From Hevea brasiliensis (taxonomy: Eukaryota; Streptophyta; Magnoliopsida; Malpighiales; Euphorbiaceae): 64,000 nucleotides of DNA. The DNA lies in the NCBI RefSeq assembly GCF_030052815.1, contig NC_079501.1, forward strand, positions 85,631,849 through 85,695,848, given 5' to 3'. Of this stretch, positions 11,847-25,516 are shown piece by piece. The translations under genes were made by a program, and so were the position numbers. Positions within the stretch are counted from its first letter, which is position 1, and every line of letters starts with the position of its first letter. The notes under the pieces were generated by a model. That model was not told where the DNA came from, ran no database searches, and was given only the letters and a program-made list of their open reading frames with translations.

Positions 11847-13465
11847 GCAACAGTTTAAAGATTTTACAGTAACAACTCAATAGAGAAAAATAGAGATTAC
11901 CAGAGTGTAATTCCTCAAGAAAATAGTAGATTCTATGTCCTATCAAATTATCTTAAATCGAAAACTCGCATTACAATTGACTTATCTAATAATCAATCAA
12001 TCTAAGCTCAAGAAAACGGAAATAAGACGAAAATTAAACGTATCTGGATGAGTGAAATGAAATTGCTAAAGAAATTACTCTCCAAAAGTGAAACCAAGAG
12101 TACCAATGAATACATAGTTGCTCAGTCTTTTGCTTGAGAAAGTGAAAAGGAAAGCGATAAGAAATCATTATTGAGTATAGAGTCACAGACAAAAGAGAAA
12201 GGATAGGAGTCACTTGTATATGAGAAACGGTTATTGGAGAGGATTATTTCGTTATTGGAGAGGATTGTTTCTGTGGCTTCCTTAGTACTATATACTAAAA
12301 CTGAGCTAGCTCTGCTTTCCCGCCTTCGTCATTTCTTTATTTGGTTTACGATTGGATTTGTTTACTTTCAAAAGGCGCATAGACACTACTGCGCCAAAAA
12401 AAATAAGCGGCCTGCTACACCTGATATATATATATGGTAACGATGGGTATTGTTAACAATAAATTTAAAATATGGATTAATAATAAAAAAAAAAGTCTTT
12501 TTATTTTTAAAAAATTTCTTCTAATTGTATCATGATGATAAAATTTTAGAAGAAATTGATGCTACCACTACACTCTCAAGGAATAGCCGAAAATGAAGTG
12601 AAGATACAATTAGTGATGATTCTACTGATGAAGAAGATGATACGATTATTGATTATTGTGTCAGTGATGCTGATGATAAGGAAGAAGATGACAACAATGA
12701 AGATAATTGTGATGAGGAAGATGATGATGATTTTTAATATCTGTTACTGCATATTTCTTTTTTTTTTTTATACTCAAAACATATTGTAAACAACTTATTT
12801 TATTGTGAACTACATTTTATTCTATTATATTTAATTTTTCATAATAATATTTTAACTTCAAATGTTATAGATAAATTGAATGGAAAATAACCATTATTGA
12901 AAAACCTATTTTACTATTATTACTGATAATTTATTTGTTACGATAAAAGTTTTTAGCAGTAAATATTTAAATATATTTGACAAAATTATGTTATCAACAT
13001 ATTTTCCTGTTTTATTTTAAAAATATTGTCACAATGTATAATACATAAATTGATAAACATTTTTTTGTAACTATTATTTTCAATTAATTATTTGTTGAGA
13101 CAAATATTTTTATAACAGTAAATATTACATATAGTAACAAAATCTTTTGTATCAAAATCTTATATAATAAAATATAGTAATTAGTTTTTTCCTTCACCAA
13201 ATATGTTTGTCACGACATCTAATTTATTGGCGCCAATGATTTTGTGACAAAATATTATATTAAAATATTTATTTGACACTACATGTCTTACATATTTTTT
13301 TATTATGACAAAATGTTGTGACAAATTTGTATTTTATCACTAAATTATCATATTTTTTTGTTTAATATGACTAATTATAATTTTGTCACAATACATCTAC
13401 ATATTGTGATAAAATATAATTTATCAAAATTTATTTTGTCATAACAAACTAAATTTCTTGTAGTG
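11847..13465 (+). repeat. Array unit 8
   Basis: Counterpart of unit 4. It shares gctctgctttcccgcc in F, and the GGCGCC palindrome and attatattaaaat variants in C. Confidence 0.88.
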
Positions 13466-15089
13466 GCAACAGTTTAAAGATTTTACAGTAACAACTCAAA
13501 AGAGAAAAATAGAGATTACCTGAGTGTAATTCCTCAAGAAAACAGTAGATTCTATGTCCTATCAAATGATCTTAAATCGAAAACCTGCATTACAATTGAC
13601 TTATCTAATAATCAATCAATCTAAGCTCAAGAAAACGGAAATAAGACGAAAATTAAACGTATCTGGATGAGTGAAATGAAATTGCTAAAGAAATTACTCT
13701 CCAAAAGTGAAACCAAGAGTACCAATGAGTACATAGTTGCTCAGTCTTTTGCTTGAGAAAGTGAAAAGGAAAGCGATAAGAAATCATTATTGAGTATAGA
13801 GTCACAGACAAAAGAGAAAGGATAGGAGTCACTTGTATATGAGAAACGGTTATTGGAGAGGATTATTTCGTTATTGGAGAGGATTGTTTCTGTGGCTTCC
13901 TTAGTACTATATACTAAAACTGAGCTAGCTCCGCTTTCCCGCCATCGTCATTTCTTTATTTGGTTTACGATTGGATTTGTTTACTTTCAAAAGGCGCATA
14001 AACACTACTGCGCCAAAAAAAATAAGCGGCCTGCTACACCTGATATATATATATGGTAACGATGGGTATTGTTAACAATAAATTTAAAATATGGATTAAT
14101 AATAAAAAAAAAAAGTCTTTTTATTTTTAAAAAATTTCTTCTAATTGTATCATGATGATGAAATTTTAGAAGAAATTGATGCTACCACTATACTCTCAAG
14201 GAATAGCCGAAAATGAAGTGAAGAAACAATTAGTGATGATTCTACTGATGAAGAAGATGATACGATTATTGATTATTGTGTCAGTGATGCTGATGATAAG
14301 GAAGAAGATGACAACAATGAAGACAATTATGATGAGGAAGATGATGATGATTTTTAATATCTGTTACTGCATATTTCTTTTTTATTTTTTTTTATACTCA
14401 AAACATATTGTAAACCACTTATTTTATTGTGAACTACATTTTATTCTATTATATTTAATTTTTCATAATAATATTTTAACTTCAAATGTTATAGATAAAT
14501 TGAATGGAAAATAACCATTATTGAAAAACCTATTTTACTATTATTACTGATAATTTATTTGTTACGATAAAAGTTTTTAGCAGTAAATATTTAAATATAT
14601 TTGACAAAATTATGTTATCAACATATTTTTCTGTTTTATTTTAAAAATATTGTCACAATATATAATACATAAATTGATAAACATTTTTTTGTAACTATTA
14701 TTTTCAATTAATTATTTGTTGAGACAAATATTTTTATAACAGTAAATATTACATATAGTAACAAAATCTTTTGTATCAAAATCTTATATAATAAAATATA
14801 GTAATTAGTTTTTTCCTTCACCAAATATGTTTGTCACGACATCTAATTTATTGGCGCTAATGATTTTGTGACAAAACATTATATCAAAATATTTATTTGA
14901 CACTACATGTCTTACACATTTTTTTATTATGACAAAATGTTGTGACAAATTTGTATTTTATCACTAAATTATCATCTTTTTATGTTTAATATGACTAATT
15001 ATAATTTTGTCACAATACTTCTACATAATGTGATAAAATATAATTTATCAAAATTTATTTTGTCATAACAAACTAAATTTCTTGTAGTG
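13466..15089 (+). repeat. Array unit 9
   Basis: Counterpart of unit 5, ending the second four-unit block. Its subterminal hairpin is altered (acttctacataatgtg), a variant partly shared with unit 11, so this unit also links to the following two-unit block. Confidence 0.87.
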
Positions 15090-16711
15090 GCAACAGTTTA
15101 AAGATTTCACAGCAACAACTCAATAGAGAAAAATAGAGATTACCTGAGTGTAATTCCTCAAGAAAACAGTAGATTCTATGTCCTATCAAATTATCTTAAA
15201 TCGAAAACCTGCATTACAATTGACTTATCTAATAATCAATCAATCTAAGCTCAAGAAAACGGAAATAAGACGAAAATTAAACGTATCTGGATGAGTGAAA
15301 TGTAATTGCTAAAGAAATTACTCTCCAAAAGTGAAACCAAGAGTACCAATGAATACATAGTTGCTCAGTCTTTTGCTTGAGAAAGTGAAAAGGAAAGCGA
15401 TAAGAAATCATTATTGAGTATAGAGTCACAGACAAAAGAGAAAGGATAGGAGTCACTTGTATATGAGAAACGGTTATTGGAGAGGATTATTTCGTTATTG
15501 GAGAGGGTTGTTTCTGTGGCTTCCTTAGTACTATATACTAAAACTGAGCTAGCTCCGCTTTCCCGCCTTCGTCATTTCTTTATTTGGTTTACGATTGGAT
15601 TTGTTTACTTTCAAAAGGCGCATAGACACTACTGCGCCAAAAAAAATAAGCGGCCTGCTACACCTGATATATATATATGGTAACGATGGGTATTGTTAAC
15701 AATAAATTTAAAATATGGATTAATAATAAAAAAAAAGTCTTTTTATTTTTAAAAAATTTCTTCTAATTGTATCATGATGATGAAATTTTAGAAGAAATTG
15801 ATGCTACCACTATACTCTCAAGGAATAGCCGAAAATGAAGTGAAGAAACAATTAGTGATGATTCTACTGATGAAGAAGATGATACGATTATTGATTATTG
15901 TGTCAGTGATGCTGATGATAAGGAAGAAGATGACAACAATGAAGACAATTATGATGAGGAAGATGATGATGATTTTTAATATCTGTTACTGCATATTTCT
16001 TTTTTATTTTTTTTTATACTCAAAACATATTGTAAACCACTTATTTTATTGTGAACTACATTTTATTCTATTATATTTAATTTTTCATAATAATATTTTA
16101 ACTTCAAATGTTATAGATAAATTGAATGGAAAATAACCATTATTGAAAAACCTATTTTACTATTATTACTGATAATTTATTTGTTACGATAAAAGTTTTT
16201 AGCAGTAAATATTTAAATATATTTGACAAAATTATGTTATCAACATATTTTCCTGTTTTATTTTAAAAATATTGTCACAATATATAATACATAAATTGAT
16301 AAACATTTTTTTGTAACTATTATTTTCAATTAATTATTTGTTGAGACAAATATTTTTATAACAGTAAATATTACATATAGTAACAAAATCTTTTGTATCA
16401 AAATCTTATATAATAAAATATAGTAATTAGTTTTTTCCTTCACCAAATATGTTTGTCACGACATCTAATTTATTGGCGCCAATGATTTTGTGACAAAATA
16501 TTATATTAAAATATTTATTTGACACTACATGTCTTACATATTTTTTTATTATGACAAAATGTTGTGACAAATTTGTATTTTATCACTAAATTATCATATT
16601 TTTTTGTTTAATATGACTAATTATAATTTTGTCACAATACATCTACATATTGTGATAAAATATAATTTATCAAAATTTATTTTGTCATAACAAACTAAAT
16701 TTCTTGTAGTG
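15090..16711 (+). repeat. Array unit 10
   Basis: F begins caacagtttaaagatttc and carries gaaatgtaattgc and gagagggttg. All three variants recur in unit 12, 3.24 kb downstream, which supports a two-unit duplication. Confidence 0.87.
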
Positions 16712-18332
16712 GCAACAGTTTAAAGATTTTACAGTAAACAACTCAAAGAGAAAAATAGAGATTACACAGTGTAATTCCTCAAGAAAACAGTAGATTCTAT
16801 GTCCTATCAAATGATCTTAAATCGAAAACCTGCATTACAATTGACTTATCTAATAATCAATCAATCTAAGCTCAAGAAAACGGAAATAAGACGAAAATTA
16901 AACGTATCTGGATGAGTGAAATGAAATTGCTAAAGAAATTACTCTCCAAAAGTGAAACCAAGAGTACCAATGAGTACATAGTTGCTCAGTCTTTTGCTTG
17001 AGAAAGTGAAAAGGAAAGCGATAAGAAATCATTATTGAGTATAGAGTCACAGACAAAAGAGAAAGGATAGGAGTCACTTGTATATGAGAAACGGTTATTG
17101 GAGAGGATTATTTCGTTATTGGAGAGGATTGTTTCTGTGGCTTCCTTAGTACTATATACTAAAACTGAGCTAGCTCGCTTTCCGCCGTCATTTCTTTATT
17201 TGGTTTACGATTGGATTTGTTTACTTTCAAAAGGCGCATAAACACTACTGCGCCAAAAAAAATAAGCGGCCTGCTACACCTGATATATATATATATATGG
17301 TAACGATAGGTATTGTTAACAATAAATTTAAAATATGGATTAATAATAAAAAAAAAGTCTTTTTATTTTTAAAAAATTTCTTCTAATTGTATCATGATGA
17401 TGAAATTTTAGAAGAAATTGATGCTACCACTATACTCTCAAGGAATAGCCGAAAATGAAGTGAAGAAACAATTAGTGATGATTCTACTGATGAAGAAGAT
17501 GATACGATTATTGATTATTGTGTCAGTGATGCTGATGATAAGGAAGAAGATGACAACAATGAAGACAATTATGATGAGGAAGATGATGATGATTTTTAAT
17601 ATCTGTTACTGCATATTTCTTTTTTATTTTTTTTTTATACTCAAAACATATTGTAAACCACTTATTTTATTGTGAACTACATTTTATTCTATTATATTTA
17701 ATTTTTCATAATAATATTTTAACTTCAAATGTTATAGATAAATTGAATGGAAAATAACCATTATTGAAAAACCTATTTTACTATTATTACTGATAATTTA
17801 TTTGTTACGATAAAAGTTTTTAGCAGTAAATATTTAAAGATATTTGACAAAATTATGTTATCAACATATTTTCCTGTTTTATTTTAAAAATATTGTCACA
17901 ATATATAATACATAAATTGATAAACATTTTTTTGTAACTATTATTTTCAATTAATTATTTGTTGAGACAAATATTTTTATAACAGTAAATATTACATATA
18001 GTAACAAAATCTTTTGTATCAAAATCTTATATAATAAAATATAGTAATTAGTTTTTTCCTTCACCAAATATGTTTGTCACGACATCTAATTTATTGGCGC
18101 TAATGATTTTGTGACAAAACATTATATCAAAATATTTATTTGACACTACATGTCTTACACATTTTTTTATTATGACAAAATGTTGTGACAAATTTGTATT
18201 TTATCACTAAATTATCATCTTTTTATGTTTAATATGACTAATTATAATTTTGTCACAATACATCTTCATAATGTGATAAAATATAATTTATCAAAATTTA
18301 TTTTGTCATAACAAACTAAATTTCTTGTAGTG
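16712..18332 (+). repeat. Array unit 11
   Basis: The TA run at the F/C junction (about 17,282) is longer than elsewhere. The E2F-like stretch has lost bases (ctttccgccg). C shares the altered hairpin with unit 9 (catcttcataatgtg). Confidence 0.87.
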
Positions 18333-19947
18333 GCAACAGTTTAAAGATTTCACAGCAACAACTCAATAGAGAAAAATAGAGATTACCTGAGTGTAATTCC
18401 TCAAGAAAACAGTAGATTCTATGTCCTATCAAAATATCTTAAATCGAAAACCTGCATTACAATTGACTTATCTAATAATCAATCAATCTAAGCTCAAGAA
18501 AACGGAAATAAGACGAAAATTAAACGTATCTGGATGAGTGAAATGTAATTGCTAAAGAAATTACTCTCCAAAAGTGAAACCAAGAGTACCAATGAATACA
18601 TAGTTGCTCAGTCTTTTGCTTGAGAAAGTGAAAAGGAAAGCGATAAGAAATCATTATTGAGTATAGAGTCACAGACAAAAGAGAAAGGATAGGAGTCACT
18701 TGTATATGAGAAACGGTTATTGGAGAGGATTATTTCGTTATTGGAGAGGGTTGTTTCTGTGGCTTCCTTAGTACTATATACTAAAACTGAGCTAGCTCCG
18801 CTTTCCCGCCTTCGTCATTTCTTTATTTGGTTTACGATTGGATTTGTTTACTTTCAAAAGGCGCATAGACACTACTGCGCCAAAAAAAATAAGCGGCCTG
18901 CTACACCTGATATATATATATGGTAACGATGGGTATTGTTAACAATAAATTTAAAATATGGATTAATAATAAAAAAAGTCTTTTATTTTTAAAAATTTCT
19001 TCTAATTGTATCATGATGATGAAATTTTAGAAGAAATTGATGCTACCACTATACTCTCAAGGAATAGCGAAAATGAAGTGAAGAAACAATTAGTGATGAT
19101 TCTCTTGATGAAGAAGATGATACGATTATTGATTATTGTGTCGGTGATCTTGATGATAAGGAAGAAGATGACAACAATGAAGACAATTATGATGAGGAAG
19201 ATGATGATGATTTTTAATATACATTCGCATATTTCTTTTTTATTTTTTTTTATACTCAAAACATATTGTAAACCACTTATTTTATTGTGAACTACATTTT
19301 ATTCTATTATATTTAATTTTTCCTAATAATATTTTAACTTCAAATGTTATAGATAAATTGAATGGAAAATAATCATTATTGAAAAACCTATTTTACTATT
19401 ATTACTGATAATTTATTTGTTACGATAAAAGTTTTTAGCAGTAAATATTTAAATATATTTGACAAAATTATGTTATCAACATATTTTCCTGTTTTATTTT
19501 AAAAATATTGTCACAATAGATAATACATAAATTGATAAACATTTTTTTGTAACTATTATTTTCAATTAATTATTTATTGTGACAAATATTTTTATAACAG
19601 TAAATATTACATATAGTAACAAAATCTTTTGTATCAAAATCTTATATAATAAAATATAGTAATTAGTTTTTTCCTTCACCAAATATGTTTGTCACGATAT
19701 CTAATTTATTGGCGCCAATGATTTTGTGACAAAATATTATATCAAAATATTTATTTGACACTACATGTCTTACATGTTTTTTTATTATGACAAAATGTTG
19801 TGACAAATTTGTATTTTATCACTAAATTATCATCTTTTTTTGTTTAATATGACTAATTATAATTTTGTCACAATACATCTACATATTGTGATAAAATATA
19901 ATTTATCAAAATTTATTTTGTCATAACAAACTAAATTTCTTGTAGTG
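18333..19947 (+). repeat. Array unit 12 (1,615 bp)
   Basis: F matches unit 10. The acidic-tail region has several small changes at about 19,066-19,230: a base missing in tagcgaaaatg, gattctcttgatg, gatcttgatg and atacattcgc. These resemble the changes in unit 2. Confidence 0.87.
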
Positions 19948-21571
19948 GCAACAGTTTAAAGATTTTACAGTAACAACTCAATAGAGAAAAATAGAGATTA
20001 CCTGAGTGTAATTCTTCAAGAAAACAGTAGATTCTATGTCCTATCAAATGATCTTAAATTGAAAACCTGCATTACAATTGACTTATCTAATAATCAATCA
20101 ATCCAAGCTCAAGAAAACGGAAATAAGACGAAAATTAAACGTATCTGGATGAGTGAAATGAAATTGCTAAAGAAATTACTCTCGAAAAGTGAAACCAAGA
20201 GTACCAATGAGTACATAGTTGCTCAGTCTTTTGCTTGAGAAAGTGAAAAGGAAAGCGATAAGAAATCATTATTGAGTATAGAGTCACAGACAAAAGAGAA
20301 AGGATATGAGTCACTTGTATATGAGAAACGGTTATTGGAGAGGATTATTTTGTTATTGGAGAGGATTGTTTCTGTGGCTTCCTTAGTACTATATACTAAA
20401 ACTGAGCTAGCTCCGCTTTCCCGCCTTCGTCATTTCTTTATTTGGTTTACGATTGGATTTGTTTACTTTCAAAAGGCGCATAGACACTACTGCGCCAAAA
20501 AAAATAAGCGGCCTGCTACACCTGATATATATATATGGTAACGATGGGTATTGTTAACAATAAATTTAAAATATGGATTAATAATAAAAAAAAAAGTCTT
20601 TTTATTTTTAAAAAATTTCTTCTAATTGTATCATGATGATGAAATTTTAGAAGAAATTGATGCTATCACTATACTCTCAAGGAATAGCCGAAAATGAAGT
20701 GAAGAAACAATTAGTGATGATTCTACTGATGAAGAAGATGATACGATTATTGATTATTGTGTCAGTGATGCTGATGATAAGGAAGAAGATGACAACAATG
20801 AAGACAATTATGATGAGGAAGATGATGATGATTTTTAATATCTGTTATTGCATATTTCTTTTTTATTTTTTTTTTATACTAAAAACATATTGTAAACCAC
20901 TTATTTTATTGTGAACTACATTTTATTCTATTATATTTAATTTTTCCTAATAATATTTTAACTTCAAATGTTATAGATAAATTGAATGGAAAACAACCAT
21001 TATTGAAAAACCTATTTTACTATTATTACTGATAATTTATTTGTTACGATAAAAGTTTTTAGCGGTAAATATTTAAATATATTTGACAAAATTATGTTAT
21101 CAACATATTTTCTTGTTTTATTTTAAAAATATTGTCACAATATATAATACATAAATTGATAAACATTTTTTTGTAACTATTATTTTCAATTAATTATTTG
21201 TTGTGACAAATATTTTTATAACAGTAAATATTACATATAGTAACAAAATCTTTTGTATCAAAATCTTATATAATAAAATATAGTAATTAGTTTTTTCCTT
21301 CACCAAATATGTTTGTCACGACATCTAATTTATTGGCGCCAATGATTTTGTGACAAAACATTATATCAAAATATTTATTTGACACTACATGTCTTACATA
21401 TTTTTTTATTATGACAAAATGTTGTGACAAATTTGTATTTTATCACTAAATTATCATCTTTTTATGTTTAATATGACTAATTATAATTTTGTCACAATAC
21501 ATTTACATATTGTGATAAAATATAATTTATCAAAATTTATTTTGTCATAACAAACTAAATTTCTTGTAGTG
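19948..21571 (+). repeat. Array unit 13
   Basis: Standard unit just before the TRIM-bearing blocks. It carries single-base variants such as gctatcac in the acidic-tail start and the GGCGCC palindrome. Confidence 0.87.
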
Positions 21572-22005
21572 GCAACAGTTTAAAGATTTTACAGTAACAA
21601 CTCAATAGAAAAAAAATAGAGATTACCTGAGTGTAATTCCTCAAGAAAACAATAGATTATATGTCCTATCAAATGATCTTAAATCGAAAACCTGCATTAC
21701 AATTGACTTATCTAATAATCAATCAATCTAAGCTCAAGAAAACGGAAATAAGACGAAAATTAAACGTATCTGGATGAGTGAAATGAAATTGCTAAAGAAA
21801 TTACTCTCCAAAAGTAAAACCAAGAGTACCAATGAGTACATAGTTGCTCAGTCTTTTGCTTGAGAAAGTGAAAAGGAAAGCGATAAGAAATCATTATTGA
21901 GTATAGAGTCACAGACAAAAGAGAAAGGATAGGAGTCATTTGTATGTGAGAAACGATTATTGGAGAGGATTATTTCGTTATTGGAGAGGATTGTTTCTGT
22001 GGCTT

Positions 22006-22153
22006 TGTAACACCCTAGGCAAATCCCACATCGACAAAACACGGGAGAGATGCTGGGTTTATAAGTTAGTGGTTCGTAACCCCTATTGACGCGTTTTAAA
22101 ATCGTGAGGGATTCGTTCCAGAGCGGACAATATTAGTGGGCCGGGTCATTACA
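22006..22153 (+). repeat. LTR A of chimeric TRIM (copy 1)
   Basis: 148 bp from TGTAACACCC to CATTACA, including cccacatcg. It is clearly the same family as the two 151-bp LTRs of the minus-strand TRIM at 36870-37261. Confidence 0.85.
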
Positions 22154-22274
22154 TTTGTGGTACCAGAGTAGAGGTTTAGGCAGTCTTAGGCCTAGGGAGA
22201 TAGAAATAAATTGTTGCATCACATGCATGGGCCAAAGCGGACAATACTAACTGGAGAAGGATCGGGCTGTTACA

Positions 22275-22290
22275 ATTTGGTATCAGAGCT
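22275..22290 (+). other. Primer-binding site (tRNA-iMet type)
   Basis: atttggtatcagagct contains TGGTATCAGAGC, complementary to the 3' end of plant initiator tRNA-Met. It directly follows an LTR end (gctgttaca), the diagnostic placement. A further copy is at about 22580, and a mutated one (tggtaccagag) at about 22158. Confidence 0.85.
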
Positions 22291-22348
22291 GGACTCCCTC
22301 TAGTACGGTGTGTGGTGCGAGGACGCACCAGGCGGAAGCTGGTGGGCT

Positions 22349-22579
22349 TGTCACGACCCAGGGATGGGGTTGGGACGTGCTTGTTCAACCAGCTACGCAC
22401 TGGGGTGGAAACTTCGTGTCCCACATCGAAAACGGGAAGAAAAGATTTGGGCCATATATGTGGGAGCCTTCCTCACCTGGTCAGCGCGCTTTTGGGAATG
22501 AAACCTCCCAAGGGACAAATCCGTGAGGCCCATGGGCCAAAGCGGACAATACTAACTGGAGAAGGATCGGACTGTTACA
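22349..22579 (+). repeat. LTR B of chimeric TRIM (copy 1)
   Basis: 231 bp from TGTCACGACC to ACTGTTACA, preceded by a purine-rich tract and followed by a PBS. It ends with ccaaagcggacaatact, similar in layout to the LTR at 43465-43821. Confidence 0.75.
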
Positions 22580-23896
22580 ATTTGGTATCAGAGCTGAGGT
22601 TTAGGCGGTCCTAGGCCTAGGGAGATAGAAAGAAATAGTGGCATCACATGCATGGGCCAAAGCGGACAATACTAACTGGAGAAGGATCGGGCTGTTACAG
22701 GCTTCCTTAGTACTATATACTAAAACTGAGCTAGCTCCGCTTTCCATATCGTCATTTCTTTATTTGGTTTACGATTGGATTTGTTTACTTTCAAAAGGCG
22801 CATAGACACTACTGCGCCAAAAAAAATAAGCGGCCTGCTACACCTGATATATATATATGGTAACGATGGGTATTGTTAACAATAAAATCAAAATATGGAT
22901 TAATAATAAATAAAAGAAAAGTCTTTTTATTTTTAAAAAATTTCTTCTAATTGTATCATGATGATGAAATTTTAGAAGAAATTGATGCTACCACTATACT
23001 CTCAAGGAATAGCCGAAAATGAAGTGAAGATACAATAAGTTATGATTCTACTAATGAAGAAGATGATACGATTACTGATTATTGTGTCAGTGATGCTGAT
23101 GATAAGGAAGAAGATGACAACAATGAAGACAATTATGATGAGAAAGATGATGATGATTTTTAATATCTGTTACTGCATATTTCTTTTTTATTTTTTTTTT
23201 ATACTCAAAACATATTGTAAACCACTTATTTTATTGTGAACTACATTTTATTTTATTATATTTAATTTTTCATAATAATATTTTAACTTCAAATGTTATA
23301 GATAAATTGAATGGAAAATAACCATTATTGAAAAACCTATTTTACTATTATTACTGATAATTTATTTGTTACGATAAAAGTTTTTAGCAGTAAATATTTA
23401 AATATATTTGACAAAATTATGTTATCAACATATTTTCCCGTTTTATTTTAAAAATATTGTCACAATTTATAATACATAAATTGATAAACATTTTTTTGTA
23501 ACTATTCTTTTCAAATAATTATTTGTTGTGACAAATATTTTTATAACAGTAAATATTACATATAGTAACAAAATCTTTTGTATCAAAATCTTATATAATA
23601 AAATATAGTAATTAGTTTTTTCCTTCACCAAATATGTTTGTCACGACATCTAATTTATTGGCGCCAATGATTTTGTGACAAAATATTATATCAAAATATT
23701 TATTTGACACTACATGTCTTACACATTTTTTTATTATGACAAAATATTGTGACAAATTTGTATTTTATCACTAAATTATCATCTTTTTATGTTTAATATG
23801 ACTAATTATAATTTTGTCACAATACATCTACATATTGTGATAAAATATAATTTATCAAAATTTATTTTTTCATAACAAACTAAATTTCTTGTAGTG

Positions 23897-25516
23897 GCAA
23901 CAGTTTAAAGATTTTACAGTAACAACTCAATAGAGAAAAATAGAGATTACCTGAGTGTAATTCCTCAAGAAAACAATAGATTCTATGTCCTATCAAATGA
24001 TCTTAAATCGAAAACCTGCATTACAATTGACTTATCTAATAATCAATCAATCTAAGCTCAAGAAAACGGAAATAAGATGAAAATTAAACGTATCTGGATG
24101 AGTAAAATGAAATTGCTAAAGAAATTACTCTCCAAAAGTGAAACCAAGAGTACCAATGAGTACATAGTTGCTCAGTCTTTTGCTTGAGAAAGTGAAAAGG
24201 AAAGCGATAAGAAATCATTATTGAGTATAGAGTCACAGACAAAAGAGAAAGGATAGGAGTCACTTGTATATGAGAAACGGTTATTGGAGAGGATTATTTT
24301 GTTATTGGAGAGGATTGTTTCTGTGGCTTCCTTAGTACTATATACTAAAACTGAGCTAGCTCCGCTTTCCATATCGTCATTTCTTTATTTGGTTTACGAT
24401 TGGATTTGTTTACTTTCAAAAGGCGCATAGACACTACTGCGCCAAAAAAAATAAGCGGCCTGCTACACCTGATATATATATATGGTAACGATGGGTATTG
24501 TTAACAATAAATTTAAAATATGGATTAATAATAAAGAAAAAGTCTTTTTATTTTTAAAAAATTTCTTCTAATTGTATCATGATGATGAAATTTTAGAAGA
24601 AATTGATGCTACCACTATACTCTCAAGGAATAGCCGAAAATGAAGTGAAGAAACAATTAGTGATGATTCTACTGATGAAGAAGATGATACGTTTATTGAT
24701 TATTGTGTCAGTGATGCTGATGATAAGGAAGAAGATGACAACAATGAAGACAATTATGATGAGGAAGATGATGATGATTTTTAATATCTGTTATTGCATA
24801 TTTCTTTTTTATTTTTTTTTATACTAAAAACATATTGTAAACCACTTATTTTATTGTGAACTACATTTTATTCTATTATATTTAATTTTTCCTAATAATA
24901 TTTTAACTTCAAATGTTATAGATAAATTGAATGGAAAATAACCATTATTGAAAAACCTATTTTACTATTATTACTGATAATTTATTTGTTACGATAAAAG
25001 TTTTTAGCGGTAAATATTTAAATATATTTGACAAAATTATGTTATCAACATATTTTCCTGTTTTATTTTAAAAATATTGTCACAATATATAATACATAAA
25101 TTGATAAACATTTTTTTGTAACTATTATTTTCAATTAATTATTTGTTGTGACAAATATTTTTATAACAGTAAATATTACATATAGTAACAAAATCTTTTG
25201 TATCAAAATCTTATATAATAAAATATAGTAATTAGTTTTTTCCTTCACCAAATATGTTTGTCACGACATCTAATTTATTGGCGCCAATGATTTTGTGACA
25301 AAACATTATATCAAAATATTTATTTGACACTACATGTCTTACATATTTTTTTATTATGACAAAATGTTGTGACAAATTTGTATTTTATCACTAAATTATC
25401 ATCTTTTTATGTTTAATATGACTAATTATAATTTTGTCACAATACATTTACATATTATGATAAAATATAATTTATCAAAATTTATTTTGTCATAACAAAC
25501 TAAATTTCTTGTAGTG
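23897..25516 (+). repeat. Array unit 15
   Basis: Insertion-free partner of unit 14. The F motif reads tttccatatcg, unlike unit 17, which has TTTCCCGCC in the same block position. Confidence 0.87.

Larger units (their letters stand above)
8618..15089 (+). repeat. Higher-order block A, copy 2 (units 6-9)
   Basis: A 6,472-bp block directly following copy 1. The two differ at scattered bases and homopolymer lengths, so this is a recent large duplication rather than an assembly repeat of identical sequence. Confidence 0.85.
22006..22699 (+). mobile_element. Chimeric TRIM-like LTR element, copy 1
   Basis: Starts TGTAACACCC and ends GGCTGTTACA, with the 5-bp duplication GGCTT at 22001-22005 and 22700-22704. 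Inside, in order: LTR A (22006-22153); PBS-like tttgtggtaccagag; the 3' end of an LTR B (to 22274); PBS tttggtatcagagc; a GC-rich spacer ending in purine-rich ggcggaagctggtggg; LTR B (22349-22579); a third PBS; and another LTR B 3' end to 22699. No coding capacity. Multi-LTR TRIM arrangements are known in plants. Here two different LTR types are combined, yet one duplication flanks the whole. Confidence 0.85.
21572..23896 (+). repeat. Array unit 14 with TRIM insertion
   Basis: 2,325 bp because a 694-bp element sits in F after ctgtggctt. The downstream F remnant has tttccatatcg in place of TTTCCCGCC. The acidic tail has the TGA stop plus variants acaataagttatg and tctactaatg. Confidence 0.9.
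21572..25516 (+). repeat. Higher-order block B, copy 1 (units 14-15)
   Basis: A 3,945-bp pair of one TRIM-bearing and one plain unit. The insertion boundaries and GGCTT duplications recur in the next two blocks at offsets of 3,945 and 3,946 bp. Confidence 0.92.

Noticed and set aside
19011..19259. Minus-strand Ile/Phe-rich frame in unit 12
   Set aside because: It is the antisense of the Asp/Glu-rich tail; GAT/GAA repeats read backwards give Ile and Phe.
22308..22614. Three overlapping frames in the TRIM insertions
   Set aside because: They span LTR and PBS sequence, differ between the three copies through frameshifts, and TRIMs have no coding capacity.
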